A DNA stretch of 64,000 nucleotides from the NCBI RefSeq assembly GCF_025200925.1, contig NZ_CP104174.1, forward strand, positions 1,736,001 through 1,800,000, given 5' to 3'. The stretch is from Bradyrhizobium sp. CB1015. Its GTDB lineage: Bacteria; Pseudomonadota; Alphaproteobacteria; Rhizobiales; Xanthobacteraceae. Below the pieces are notes generated by a model that had not been told where the DNA came from, did no database searches, and was given only the letters and a program-made list of their open reading frames with translations. Below, piece after piece: positions 9,677-20,932 of this stretch (within the stretch, counting starts at the first letter, position 1; each line of letters opens with the position of its first letter). The position numbers were made by a program, and so were the translations under genes.

Positions 9677-9894
9677 CCTGAGCAAGAGCTGTAAAGCGTC
9701 GCTACGGTCCATAAGGCCTCAGCCTGTCGATCTCTACCCGACCCATTGGCTAGGTAGATATCGCTCAGCAAGCAAGTCAATGCCGCCTGTACGGAGCGTT
9801 GAGAGAGCCAGAAGGCAAGACGCCTGACCGTCCTATGCCACACGCACGGGGCCCGAGCCAGCCGCCTGCCCAACGTTCCCTTAGGTCACCTTGT

Positions 9895-9916
9895 TTCGTC
9901 AGCTTCTCGAAAGCTA
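9895..9916 (+). promoter_or_regulatory. tts box (TtsI-binding site), near consensus
   Basis: GTCAGCTTCTCGAAAGCT followed by AA matches the rhizobial tts-box consensus almost perfectly. TtsI binds this element to switch on type III secretion and effector genes after flavonoid induction. No intact effector follows: the next 500 bases hold only a frame of about 50 residues from 9991 that I do not recognise. The box is therefore an orphan, or it drives a very small or decayed effector gene. Confidence 0.85.
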
Positions 9917-10242
9917 ACTTTCACATAAGGGGAATACTGGCACTAGTCCTCACTTGCAGTCGATCCGTCGCGCCTCACTTGGAAGCCCGGATGCCACTCG
10001 CCGCGGACGGGTTGAGCTGCTACAGGTCAATTTGGCACTTCGTCGCGCGGCAGCGGCACATCAGTGTCGCTAATTCGAGGCATCTGGGTCATGCGTCGAC
10101 ATTTCCTTCCGCCGGAGCAGCGCATTGTATATCCCGGTAGGAGCGCGAAGCGCCTTGGCATCAGTTTGTTCGCAGCCGTGGCGGCCCGCGGTTGCGAGAG
10201 GCGCCAGAAGTCCATCGCGCGGTTGCCATGCGCGAGAGTGTT

Positions 10243-10407
10243 TCAGAAGAACGCTGCGATGACTAAGTAGATCCCGGCCCAAAGCAGCGCATTTATGAGG
10301 AGTGCGGCCAGAGGCCACAAGTTCCACCTTTTCTGGGCTCGCCGGGAGGGACGATCGGTGCCGCAATGCTTGATCGTTGGGCGCTTTGTTGCGCGCCAAT
10401 GAGTCAT
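10243..10407 (-). CDS. Possible small single-pass membrane protein
   Basis: A 54-residue frame with a basic N-terminus (THWRATKRPTIK) and a C-terminal membrane helix (WPLAALLINALLWAGIYLV). This resembles the many small inner-membrane proteins of unknown function in rhizobia. No clear ribosome site is seen, and the frame could start upstream (10470). It has no recognised neighbours. Confidence 0.4.
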   Translation of the reverse strand: MTHWRATKRPTIKHCGTDRPSRRAQKRWNLWPLAALLINALLWAGIYLVIAAFF

Positions 10408-11409
10408 TTCATTACGCTGAGCGCCGGTGAACAGAAAAATGCCAAGCTTTGCATGACTCCTATCACTCATAAGTTAGCAGTCCTCTTTTCATGGGGCATC
10501 AGAACCGATGTTCGTTGCGGCGACGATTCGGCCGATTCATTGCTCGTGCATCCTCGCTACAGCGAGGTCGCGTTCTGTCAGCACAGCAAGCGACATGCCA
10601 CGAGGTAGAACTGTCTGCAGCGCGTTTGATGCGGTGGGTTGGTGACACGGAGCCGTTGCGCGGCGTCTGAGTCGCGACATTCATGTCGGAAACAACACCC
10701 TGATTAACGGCAAAGGGTGAGCGGTTCGCGAGCGCCATGCCGTAGACAACGCGTTAGGAGCTGCATCTTAGTGATGCGGAAAATCGGGCGACATTCGCAG
10801 TTGCAGTCGATGAAATCGACTAATCATTGTTTCTGACCGTTAGCTTACGACCAAGATAGCAGGCGATCCGCCGGATGGTCCATTTGGAAGAACGGAGCAT
10901 GCCGGCGTCCGCGGCTATGTGTATGCCGATTTGGAAGCCATAAAGCTGAACCATTTTCACATAAACGGCGCATTGGGCCTGTTCAGCCTTGGCGAGGAGG
11001 CCGTCGAGTGATCAAGTACTCTCTCTCGCGAAGCAGCAATGTAACTCCGATCTATCTGGTGCCACTACTGGTTTCGCGAGCATCATGAGCTCTAGATGTT
11101 TCGCCAACACGGCAGCGTGCCATGATGAAGACCAATTCATTGAAGACGAGGTGACGCGTCAGAGTCGCCGATTTCGTCTGCTCATGCGGGATGTGCGCTC
11201 TGCCGGCGATGAGCAGTGAATACTGCCTGGCACGGATGACAAACTGTTTCGCCTCGGAGAGACTTAATGATGGACTTACATAAGTAGCGCCAGGTGCAAT
11301 CGGCGGCTCAATTCGCCCGACGCGCAATTAGTGGTACCGCTCATGCTCAGGCGACCGGCGGCCCGAGGGCGAAGTACGTCTTAGAGCAATAATCAGAGGA
11401 GAGTGAGTG
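10408..11409. other. Stretch without a recognised gene
   Basis: No family is recognised. A 76-residue plus-strand frame (10989-11219) exists but shows no recognisable motif. Confidence 0.45.
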
Positions 11410-11568
11410 ATGATAGACATCTACGGCTTTCGCGGATGGCGCGCTGTAGATTGGTTTAGGAACGCTGGGCCGAGGACCGAGCAGGTTGACTTGTTACGAG
11501 ACAGCGTCATCTACGTAGACGTCAGGGCTATCCGAGAAGAAAAGGAGCGGGCGTGCGACCGCAGATGA
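11410..11568 (+). CDS. Small hypothetical protein coupled to the DUF7694 gene
   Basis: A 52-residue frame (MIDIYGFRGWRAVDWFRNAG, ending EKERACDRR) behind a strong GAGGAGAG ribosome site. Its 3' end overlaps the GTG start of the next gene by 16 bases, which suggests translational coupling and supports both genes. I recognise no family for it. Confidence 0.45.
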   Translation: MIDIYGFRGWRAVDWFRNAGPRTEQVDLLRDSVIYVDVRAIREEKERACDRR

Positions 11569-11972
11569 TAGACAAGCTGGAGGCCGGCCGCGTGCAACAC
11601 GGCCGGTTCGCTACTGCTCCAGGGTCAGGCCCTTCCGGTCTGTTCCTTGTGCAGGGGCCTTGTGGGTGTGAACTTAAGATAAGTGCGTTTGTCCGTCCCG
11701 GTTGGGAGCATGTCGCTGTTTCGACCCCGCGGCGTTGTCCGAATTGGGACGAGATGTGCTTTGTGAAAGACTTGTTCTGGGATGAAGAAGAGTGCGTCAT
11801 GCAACTGCATCCGCCACATTCGAGGTACGTGAATAACAGCCGATATTGCCTTCACTTGTGGAGACCCACTTATCGAGACATCCCGATGCCGTCCCCGAGC
11901 TTCGTAGGCGTCGTTGGATTAAGTCCCTCCGATGCGGCAACGTTGTTCGCGCAAATGAGCGCGACAGCATGA
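11553..11972 (+). CDS. DUF7694-type hypothetical protein
   Basis: A 139-residue protein. The segment HVAVSTPRRCPNWDEM, then FVKDLFWDEEECVMQLHPP and YVNNSRYCLHLWRP, is the hallmark of a family found in phages and proteobacteria (DUF7694). Its function is unknown. The start is GTG 11553 with AAGGAG 7-11 bases upstream, inside the end of the preceding small gene. The family's link with phage and mobile DNA fits an island setting. Confidence 0.62.
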   Translation: MRPQMIDKLEAGRVQHGRFATAPGSGPSGLFLVQGPCGCELKISAFVRPGWEHVAVSTPRRCPNWDEMCFVKDLFWDEEECVMQLHPPHSRYVNNSRYCLHLWRPTYRDIPMPSPSFVGVVGLSPSDAATLFAQMSATA

Positions 11973-12552
11973 CGGGCTGAGCTAACAAAATGCGAGCAGA
12001 AGGTGAGGTCGAGCGGGCGCACAAGCACCGGTTCGGCTTCCCGATATGACGTGTCACATGCGGGTGTATGTCGGGCTCGCTCGACTGTTGCAGTGTTTAG
12101 GCGGGCTGAACCTGAAATGCCGCCGTCCGAGCGGCTAACGGCACACTGATGGCCGTGAGAAATGTCTGCGCCAGTTCTTGTAGAGTGAACAAGATCGTAA
12201 TTTGTATTCAAACCGGGTTTCGGATCTGTGCTGAAGGTACGTCAGCGGCAACAACAGCATCTCACTCGCCGATGGCCGATCACGGGGACGTGAATTGCGC
12301 ACTGTTGGAGGCGTAGTTGTGCGACCGAGCGGCGCAACACGATAAAGGTGAGATCGACCACCAAACCGACGGTCGCGCTGTCCAGCGTAGCCATCATCCT
12401 GACGGCATCTGCAATTCCAAGCGCGCCCTCCGTAGTGTGCAAGAGTAACTAGCCGTTCGGCCACTACCTCACACCTGCAGCCCCGCTCGTGAGTGGCACT
12501 GTCGTGCAACCAATTGGCCGCCGCGGCCGTAGCTTCCCCAGGCTTGTTGGTG
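11973..12552. other. Stretch without a confident gene
   Basis: I see no clear gene. Two overlapping minus-strand frames (12242-12442 and part of 12135-12680) could be joined by a frameshift into one helical protein, but I recognise no family. Confidence 0.4.
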
Positions 12553-12572
12553 GTCAGCTCTTCGTCAGTTTG
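12553..12572 (+). promoter_or_regulatory. tts-box-like element upstream of nopT
   Basis: GTCAGCTCTTCGTCAGTT keeps the left half GTCAGCT, the TCG core and part of the right half of the tts box, with several mismatches. It ends about 80 bases before the nopT start, on the same strand, which is the usual position for TtsI control of an effector. Confidence 0.6.
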
Positions 12573-12651
12573 CTGCGATATCATCCGCAGCAAGATGTAA
12601 GCAGCGCGCTCTCCCTGAGGACGCGTGCGCCGAAGAAGCAGGTGAACCAGG

Positions 12652-13482
12652 ATGTATAATCGACTCGATGGCCAATACACACGCGCTGATCAAGCCGACG
12701 GATCGATCAGGCCCGCAGATAGTACCGAATTTGCGCAAACACTCACTGAAGTCGCGCGACGAGAGAGCCTGCCGTCGGGCGAATTGATCGACAGGATGGG
12801 GCTCTGCTTCAGCAAGCCACATACCTCAGATTCAATCGTTTATAGTCCAAGCAACTCGCGCCACAGCTCTCTGTCCTCCAGCTCGGAGTTATCCTCTGCC
12901 GATAGCCCTGTCCGCGCTCTATTCGATTACAGGACTGCTGAATTGCCCGAAGCCAATGTCAACGGAATCTGTGTTGGATTGGTAGCGGAGTGGCTCCTTA
13001 ATCTCCCAAGCAGCCCGTCATCCCGAATGAGGGCTCTGCTCCCGGACACTGAAAAGCACCGCTCAGCGGCAAGTCGGCAGGAACAGTACGAAGAGCTCAA
13101 GGCTCAATTGAAAACCGGTGGCGCGGAAGGGTCTCACAACCTCCAGGCAAAAAACACAACGTTACGCGACGCTGGCTTAGAGCCGTCTGCTGAAGAGACG
13201 CGATATAGGTTTGATACATCTTCGTGCATTGACCAGATCGTGAAGGAGCTCACCCAGGATGCGTCCATGTATTTGGTCAGCTTGCGTTTCGCCGCAGGTG
13301 GCGCCCACATGATTGCGACAGTGACGTCGAATGGAACGACGACCCTTTTTGATCCTAACTATGGGGAATTTTCTGTTCCTTCAGATGAGGTCGGAGAGTT
13401 ATTCAAGAGTCTTGCGGAGCGCTACAGGAGCCCCCCGAACAAAATGTACATATCGACTGTCGTCACACAAAGGGTGACGTGA
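12652..13482 (+). CDS. nopT: NopT, YopT/C58-family cysteine protease, type III effector
   Basis: A 276-residue effector protease delivered into host cells. The catalytic triad is visible: C107 (NGICVGLVAEWL), H219 (AAGGAHMIATV) and D234 (TLFDPNYGEF). Their spacing (112 and 15 residues) equals that of NGR234 NopT (C93/H205/D220). The N-terminal 49 residues are a probable secretion and pro-region. The segment DRM-GLCFSK at 47-55 matches the self-cleavage site that exposes a glycine (G50) for host myristoylation and a cysteine (C52) for palmitoylation, which would target the protein to the plant membrane. The serine-rich linker (residues 60-85) is typical of effectors. A tts-box-like element upstream suggests TtsI control. 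The gene appears intact. Confidence 0.92.
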   Translation: MYNRLDGQYTRADQADGSIRPADSTEFAQTLTEVARRESLPSGELIDRMGLCFSKPHTSDSIVYSPSNSRHSSLSSSSELSSADSPVRALFDYRTAELPEANVNGICVGLVAEWLLNLPSSPSSRMRALLPDTEKHRSAASRQEQYEELKAQLKTGGAEGSHNLQAKNTTLRDAGLEPSAEETRYRFDTSSCIDQIVKELTQDASMYLVSLRFAAGGAHMIATVTSNGTTTLFDPNYGEFSVPSDEVGELFKSLAERYRSPPNKMYISTVVTQRVT

Positions 13483-14894
13483 GGACTTCCTAGGTTGCAA
13501 CGGACCTTACCCGATGCCCCCGCGCGGAACCTACTCGGTCGGTGCGGGACAGCCGCGTCCCTAGATGGTGCAGTCGACGCGGTTCTTCGGATGTTGGATC
13601 GGTGCTCTCGACGGAAGCTCCTGGAAGTAGTGCAGAGAGGGGAGAATGTTCAGCCGATATAGGTCGTCCGATCACTCAGGTTCGTGAGCCAGCGTCCTCG
13701 CCGCCTCAAAGCCCTTGCACTCGAGCACGATCGAGGGCCCGTTAGACTAACTTCCTCGTGTGGGTTCCGATGCCCGACCCCAATCGCGCTCAGGGCTAAG
13801 GTCGGTGACCAGGCATCCACAGAGCCGGCACAAGCTGTAGTTCGACTGCTTCGGAATTCTCGCCAGTCCTTCTGTACTGATTCGCCAACCAAATAGCTGC
13901 AGCCGCCGACAACTGCATGCAGTCGCACCGGCGTCCAAACCGAGTCCTCACTCGCCACGAGCTCCGGCGCCTTGTCGCGTCGCCGCACTTCCCGTATCGT
14001 CCGGCTTTGGTGAAACCCCCAGCCACGAACTAGCTCGGTGACAACACTATGCAGTTCCGAGCCTCACGGTCGAGATTTTCCGCCGAGCTGGATTACAAAG
14101 TCGTTGAGGAGTGACTTGTCGAATAATGCGAGGTGAGATCCTTCTCCTGGACGGAGCGAGCGCATGCGGGCATTGAGCTTGATCTGGAAGACGGCCGCCC
14201 CGTAGTGCGGATCTGATCCAGTCTCACGCCGGAAACAGCGCGGGGCGACTCGGCCCTGGCCGGACTGGATGGATCAGATCTTCTCTCTGCCACGCCCGCA
14301 CCACTGGTTGAAGTTAGCAGAAACGTGACTCGGCGCCAAAATCCCCACGCATACTCGGGGCAAGCGCTGTCCCTACCACGTGCTGCTAACTTCAACATCG
14401 ATGTAGATGGGCGAGCTTTCCGAAACCTGACGAACCCGACGCCATGCATCAAGCGAAAGCGGCCTGTGCGGGGAGGCCCTCCCGTCTTGAGCCCCGCCAC
14501 CCGCCTAGCGGAAGTTTGACTTAAAAGTATCGTTGACTACAGACGCAAGCTCCTCCTTTAAGAGGTCGTGAAAACTCGCATATGCCATGTGCCAGCGAGA
14601 AGGTGGCAGCAGGACGCTTAAAACACACCACGCCTATCGATGTTTGCAGCGCGGGGCGAATCGAGGCGGCCCACCCTTCTCGGGCGCCAGCCCCGATCGG
14701 GGAGCGGTATCGGGTGCTCTTTAACGCGAAAGCCTTCGCTGCCGCGGCGTGCCGCCAGGAATGAGAAGGTTAGGCCTTCACAGCAGCGCGTGCCGCATGT
14801 AGACGTGAGAGTTGTCACGGACCTTTCCGCTTGCGGAAGTTGCGCGTCGCGCGCGGCACCACGGCGTGGAAGGACGTCGGACATGCGGGAGATG
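13483..14894. other. Long stretch without a recognised gene
   Basis: This is 1.4 kb with no family recognisable in any frame. It is probably decayed DNA. Confidence 0.5.
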
Positions 14895-16445
14895 TCAGAC
14901 ATACTGCAGCAATTTAAGGTAGTCGTCTGTGAAGACAGGGGAGCGAATAGAGCAAGCCGCGTCGTGAAGAAAGGTGGCGAGTGTCCGATTAGCCCGACTG
15001 CGAGTTTCGACAGAGTGTCGTGCCGGCATGCGAGTGCGGAGAGATGCCAGTTCAGAACTGACCAGGTCAGCCGCCGCCGCGGCGCAATCTGAGGCTGAGA
15101 AGCAATCAGCAGACATGACAGCTTTTGCCAGTCCCAATGTGGTGAGCCAACCCGCATAGATCAGCACGGCACCGTCAGTCTCATTCAGCCCGGAGAGCTC
15201 GTCAATTGCAGCAGCATGGACTGATGCCGCCCCAACCGACCGAAACAGATCGGCTATCTCGTCGCGCGTGGCTTTAGAGAGGAGGCAACGGCCGAGATGC
15301 GATAGGAGCGTCTCAGTCGGACCTTCGAAGATGCGGAGGATGCGAGCGTCTCGGTAGATTTTGGCCAAAGGCGTTCCCTCATCGTAGCCGCGGCCGCCTA
15401 ACAGCTGGACGCATTGATCGGCGACAAGGCCGCACCACTCTGAGGACAAAACCTTCGTCGCCGACGCAAGGTGGACGTTCGGCGCACCGTGCGCTGAAAC
15501 AAGTCGGCAGGATGCTGCTAGCATCGCCTTCACTACTTCCCGCCGCAGCACCATCTGTCCAAATAGCTGCTCAATGTAACTGTTTTCGATCATGCGCAGT
15601 TTACCAAGCCGACGCTGGCCTGCATAAGAGGCGGCTACCTGGATAGCGCGCTCAAGGGCTCCAAGACCCATAGCAGCCACACCGATGCGGCCGCGGTTCA
15701 TACTAGATGCCGCCGCACCCCAGCCGTCTTGATGGCGAGAGAGCACGTAAGAACGGGGCATCTCGACGTCCTGGAACTCCAGGGTATTCTGAATGATGCC
15801 ACGTAGGCCGAGTGTACGATGCTCGTGCGTGACCTTTAGGCCTGGAGCCTGTCTGTCAACGAGTACACCAACCAGCCGACCTTTCGCATCGGGTCCCGAC
15901 GCGCGCGCAAAGCAAACGATCCAGCGAGCCCAGTCAGCAAGGCCGATCCAGATTTTGCGGCCAGAGATACGCACTTTATCTTCGTGCATGAAAGCCGCAG
16001 ACTTTATATGTCTCGGGGCAGAACCAGCTCCAGGCTCCGTCAAAGCGAAAGCGCAGAGATCGCCGCTTGTTGCACCCCGAATGATATGGGCTTGTGCGGG
16101 TATGTGCGGTGCCGCTTCGATGCAGGGCAAAGCTAAGAAGTTATGGATAACGAGGGTCGACGCAGCGGAGACATCGAACGATGCCGTGGCGGAGGTGAGG
16201 TCGATGGCCTCTTGCAAAGAGAGAGCTAACCCGCCGTGCTCTCTTGGTGCGGTGAGCCCGAACAGTCCATGCCTTGCCAAGATGCTGTGTAGGGTCGGAG
16301 GGAAAGCTCGGCGGTCATCCGCGTCTGCGAAATTCAGCTGACTGAGCTCAGCGATGAAACTGGAGTATCGTGCAGTTGCATGCCCTTCAGCTAAGCGTTC
16401 CTGCGTCTCGGCGAATTGGGCGTAAGCTTGGGTGTGCATGGCCAT
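14895..16445 (-). CDS. Acyl-CoA dehydrogenase family flavoprotein
   Basis: Flavin-dependent oxidation of an acyl-CoA (or carrier-bound acyl) thioester to the 2,3-enoyl form. The acyl-CoA dehydrogenase order is visible: an N-terminal helical domain (ILARHGLFGLTAPREHGG), a beta domain with the FAD/substrate motif FALTEPGAGSAPRHIKSAA and GRKIWIGLADWA, and a C-terminal helical domain with QLLGRGYDEGTPLAKIYRD and the FEGPTE motif where the catalytic base commonly lies. The extra C-terminal region after about residue 390 makes it longer than the usual 380-390. The frame is open to 16643, but homology begins after the ATG at 16445, which I chose; another possible start is 16511. It has no close neighbour, so the pathway is unknown. 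Confidence 0.85.
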   Translation of the reverse strand: MAMHTQAYAQFAETQERLAEGHATARYSSFIAELSQLNFADADDRRAFPPTLHSILARHGLFGLTAPREHGGLALSLQEAIDLTSATASFDVSAASTLVIHNFLALPCIEAAPHIPAQAHIIRGATSGDLCAFALTEPGAGSAPRHIKSAAFMHEDKVRISGRKIWIGLADWARWIVCFARASGPDAKGRLVGVLVDRQAPGLKVTHEHRTLGLRGIIQNTLEFQDVEMPRSYVLSRHQDGWGAAASSMNRGRIGVAAMGLGALERAIQVAASYAGQRRLGKLRMIENSYIEQLFGQMVLRREVVKAMLAASCRLVSAHGAPNVHLASATKVLSSEWCGLVADQCVQLLGGRGYDEGTPLAKIYRDARILRIFEGPTETLLSHLGRCLLSKATRDEIADLFRSVGAASVHAAAIDELSGLNETDGAVLIYAGWLTTLGLAKAVMSADCFSASDCAAAAADLVSSELASLRTRMPARHSVETRSRANRTLATFLHDAACSIRSPVFTDDYLKLLQYV

Positions 16446-17146
16446 AAAGACCACAATGATCCTGACCGCGTTTCGTGCCAATTCATCCGAGCGGCTACCT
16501 TGGCCAGACATTGGTATAGTGTGGATGCAGGCGCAGTATAGGCACATTGCCGAGGGCCGGAGTGTCTTGCGGCCGCCCCGCCGGCGAGTTCTTTTGGAAA
16601 GCACCCCACCGTTCCCATCGGATTCCCTATAGATTGGACGCAAAGCAAGCCTTGGGACTTTAGTGTGCGATCATTCTAAAGCATGTCCTGCCCCGAGCTC
16701 CGCAGCAGGGGAGTTGAGGGGAGCCCCGTCCGCGAGGACCAAATGAGGCGCAGAATAATCGGCGCACTTTCCGCAAAATACTTGTGATTTTTGAGAATGT
16801 TCTCCGGGTTCAAACAAGCCCTTAGGCCAAAAGATGTAAGTGCGCAAACGTCACGAAAGGCATTTCGTCGCTTCCAGTTACGCGACAGGTAAAGAAAGTG
16901 GGCAAGGAGGTCGAAAGCGGGCAGGCGGCGCCGGGTCTACCGCACGGCAAGGGTCCGAACATTTGGATGAGCAGACGCAGCTTCGTGAGTCAAAATAGCC
17001 GGCTCCATCGTCGTACCGGACGCGGTACTGTCGTCGCGAAGCACATGAAATTTGAGTCGGGGTCCTGCCGCTGCGCACATTGGATAGGCCGATGGGCCGG
17101 ACCTTCGGGGGCTGGCAACGGGCTACCTGCCGCTCGATGCAAAAAA
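16446..17146. other. Stretch without a recognised gene
   Basis: It lies between the acyl-CoA dehydrogenase start and the groEL terminator. No gene or repeat is recognised. Confidence 0.45.
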
Positions 17147-17171
17147 AACCTGACAATATTGCCAGGGTTTC
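17147..17171 (-). terminator. Rho-independent terminator of groESL
   Basis: On the minus strand an imperfect stem (AACCCTGGC paired with GTCAGGTT around ATATT) is followed by eight T residues, about 30 bases after the groEL stop. It ends the groESL transcript. Confidence 0.8.
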
Positions 17172-17200
17172 GCATGTCATCGAGAACTTGAGAAGGTGGA

Positions 17201-18862
<1,662 letters not shown>

Positions 18863-18925
18863 TTAATTCATCCTTCAGCGCCCCGGTGGGCTCTCCTCAG
18901 GAGGGTGAGCTGTGCGAGCCCAGGA

Positions 18926-19240
18926 TTAGGCGACTTTCTTCTTGGAGAACACATCGGTGAGAACGCCCATAATGTCGCTCTCCTTCATGATCAACAGGTC
19001 TTGCCCATCGATCTTGACCTCGGTGCCGGACCATTTGCCAAACAGCACCCGCTCACCGACTTCGATGTCGATCGGAATTAGCTTGCCGGCCTCATCGCGG
19101 CCGCCCGGCCCAACTGCAATGACTTCGCCCTGGGAGGGCTTTTCCTTGGCAGTGTCGGGAATGATGATGCCGCCAGCGGTCTTCTCTTCGGCGTCGATGC
19201 GCTTGACCACGACGCGGTCGTGAAGCGGACGGAAAGTCAT
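18926..19240 (-). CDS. groES: Co-chaperonin GroES (10 kDa)
   Basis: A 104-residue lid of the GroEL chamber. It shows [19 protein letters not shown], the mobile loop [18 protein letters not shown] and [19 protein letters not shown]. The open frame runs further upstream, but the family start (MTFRPLHDR) at 19240 is clear. It is the first gene of groES-groEL, with a -24/-12 promoter about 60 bases upstream and a NifA site further out. Confidence 0.97.
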   Translation of the reverse strand: MTFRPLHDRVVVKRIDAEEKTAGGIIIPDTAKEKPSQGEVIAVGPGGRDEAGKLIPIDIEVGERVLFGKWSGTEVKIDGQDLLIMKESDIMGVLTDVFSKKKVA

Positions 19241-19298
19241 AGAGGTCTCCTGAGCGTTTGAACAGTTGAAGTTAGGCACAATGTGACAAGTAGACTGT

Positions 19299-19314
19299 AG
19301 CAAGAGTCAGGCCA
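19299..19314 (-). promoter_or_regulatory. Sigma-54 (-24/-12) promoter of groESL
   Basis: On the minus strand it reads TGGCCTGACTCTTGCT. The invariant GG and GC are exactly 10 bases apart and the TTGC element is perfect. Transcription would start near 19288, about 48 bases before groES. Confidence 0.78.
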
Positions 19315-19419
19315 GAAATGCGCTGAGCGATCTATCCTTCTAGTTCTGCAAAAGCATTGCCCGGGCAGCGTGTGTGTTTGTCCGGAAGCAAACCCGCTGA
19401 GGTGCACAGCCCGCCCGGC

Positions 19420-19435
19420 TGTTGTGAAAATGACA
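19420..19435. promoter_or_regulatory. NifA upstream activator sequence
   Basis: TGTTGTGAAAATGACA has the exact TGT-N10-ACA pattern bound by NifA. It lies about 105-120 bases upstream of the sigma-54 promoter of groESL, the usual distance. Confidence 0.75.
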
Positions 19436-20203
19436 TTGCGCTCCTTCGAAACACCCGCAGAGAGCCCCGGGACACTTCAACGTTGCTCAGGCGGCGGTTG
19501 CACTGATCGAGAGGCCTCGGGTTTCGACGACGTCGGGATTGCACATGATTACCTGACGGTACAATCTAGTAGTGTGGCCGGCGAAGCGTGCGGTCTACAA
19601 GCTTTATCGAAGAGCGGCTCGCAAAATTTTCCGTACTCGTGCATGCGAATATGTATGCAACGATCTCGAGAAAATCGGGTGCTGTTCTTGTAAGAGGTGG
19701 CGTGCTCCAAGGCAGGTCACCATCGAATTGTATCGGATTGCCCGTGTCCAACCGTGGCAGGGCGCTCAAAGCCTACCGAATTGACCCTGGTCATTCGTCC
19801 GCCGACAGCACTTGAAGAAAGTTGCACGCGCCACGAAAGCTTGATTGCGCCGAGCGATGCGTGCGTCGGGGCTTTCGCCGACTTCGTTCCTCGCCCACGA
19901 GCCCGAGGGAAAGACCGCCGGGAGCTACTGGCAGCGAATCTGAGATGGCGGCCATCAGTCGGCCGAGCACATTCTGCGCAATTGGTATCCATATCTGACA
20001 GGTGACGCTCAAACGAGGGCGCTCTTTCGGCAACTCGAAAGAGCTAAGAGGACGATCTGGCTCACTGAGGCCGCACTTTCCAACAATAGGTTCGAGAACT
20101 GCATCGCGAGGGATAGCCTCTCCGGTTGATGCCGATGGCATCCAAACAGCTGTCGTGGATCAAGAGGACTGGCGGATAAATGAATCTTATACCTTGATAT
20201 ACG
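19436..20203. other. Stretch without a recognised gene
   Basis: It lies between the divergent groESL regulatory region and the methyltransferase gene. No coding frame or repeat is recognised. Confidence 0.45.
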
Positions 20204-20932
20204 TTGTGCGGCGGCTTCCGGCGTGTGAAGGCGGATTTGAAGTCGAAATTTCACCAGATCTCCGCGCACCATGGAAAAGCAGCTGTGTCGTCCGTAGAAG
20301 TACATCAGCACATCGTCTCACTTCTTCAGAAGCCGAACCCAGTCATCCTGGATATCGGCTGCAATGACGGGGCTGATACGCAAAAGTTCCTAGAACTGTG
20401 CCCGCAACCCCAGCTCTACTGCTTTGAGCCGGATCCTCGAGCGATCGCGCGCTTCAAGAAGAAGCTTGGCTCATCCCTCAATAGGGTGAAGCTGTTTGAA
20501 ATCGCCATCAGTGATCGAAACGGAACGATCGACTTCCATCCAAGCAATGCAGATGGCGATGCGAAAGATTGGGACCTATCCGGTTCAATACGCCGTCCAA
20601 AGAACCATCTTACCGAGTACGATTGGGTCCGCTTTGATCACCCTGTCTCGGTTGAGACACGGCGGCTGGACGACTGGTGCAGCGAAGCCAAGCTGGACGG
20701 AGTCGATTTTATCTGGATGGACGTTCAGGGAGCCGAGGCCGACGTTATCGCCGGCGGTATGCGGACCTTGAGCAACACGCGCTTCATCTACACCGAATAT
20801 AGTGACCGCGAGCTCTATGAAGGGCAGTTGTCCCTGCAAGCCATTCTTAACTTGTTGCCATCATTTGAAGTGGCGGCTCACTATCCGCGCGCAGTGGAAG
20901 GTGATGTATTGCTCAAAAATACGCGTGCCTAG
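20204..20932 (+). CDS. FkbM-family methyltransferase
   Basis: An S-adenosylmethionine-dependent methyltransferase of about 235-242 residues. Motif I is clear (VILDIGCNDGADTQKFLEL), followed by YCFEPDPRAI, FEIAISDRNGTIDFH and FIWMDVQGAEADVIAG, which together define the FkbM family. Members often O-methylate sugars or polyketides. In rhizobia a possible target is a surface polysaccharide or Nod-factor sugar, but nothing here fixes the acceptor. The start is uncertain: TTG 20204 or GTG 20225 both leave the fold intact. It stands alone, with no partner gene. Confidence 0.8.
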   Translation: MCGGFRRVKADLKSKFHQISAHHGKAAVSSVEVHQHIVSLLQKPNPVILDIGCNDGADTQKFLELCPQPQLYCFEPDPRAIARFKKKLGSSLNRVKLFEIAISDRNGTIDFHPSNADGDAKDWDLSGSIRRPKNHLTEYDWVRFDHPVSVETRRLDDWCSEAKLDGVDFIWMDVQGAEADVIAGGMRTLSNTRFIYTEYSDRELYEGQLSLQAILNLLPSFEVAAHYPRAVEGDVLLKNTRA

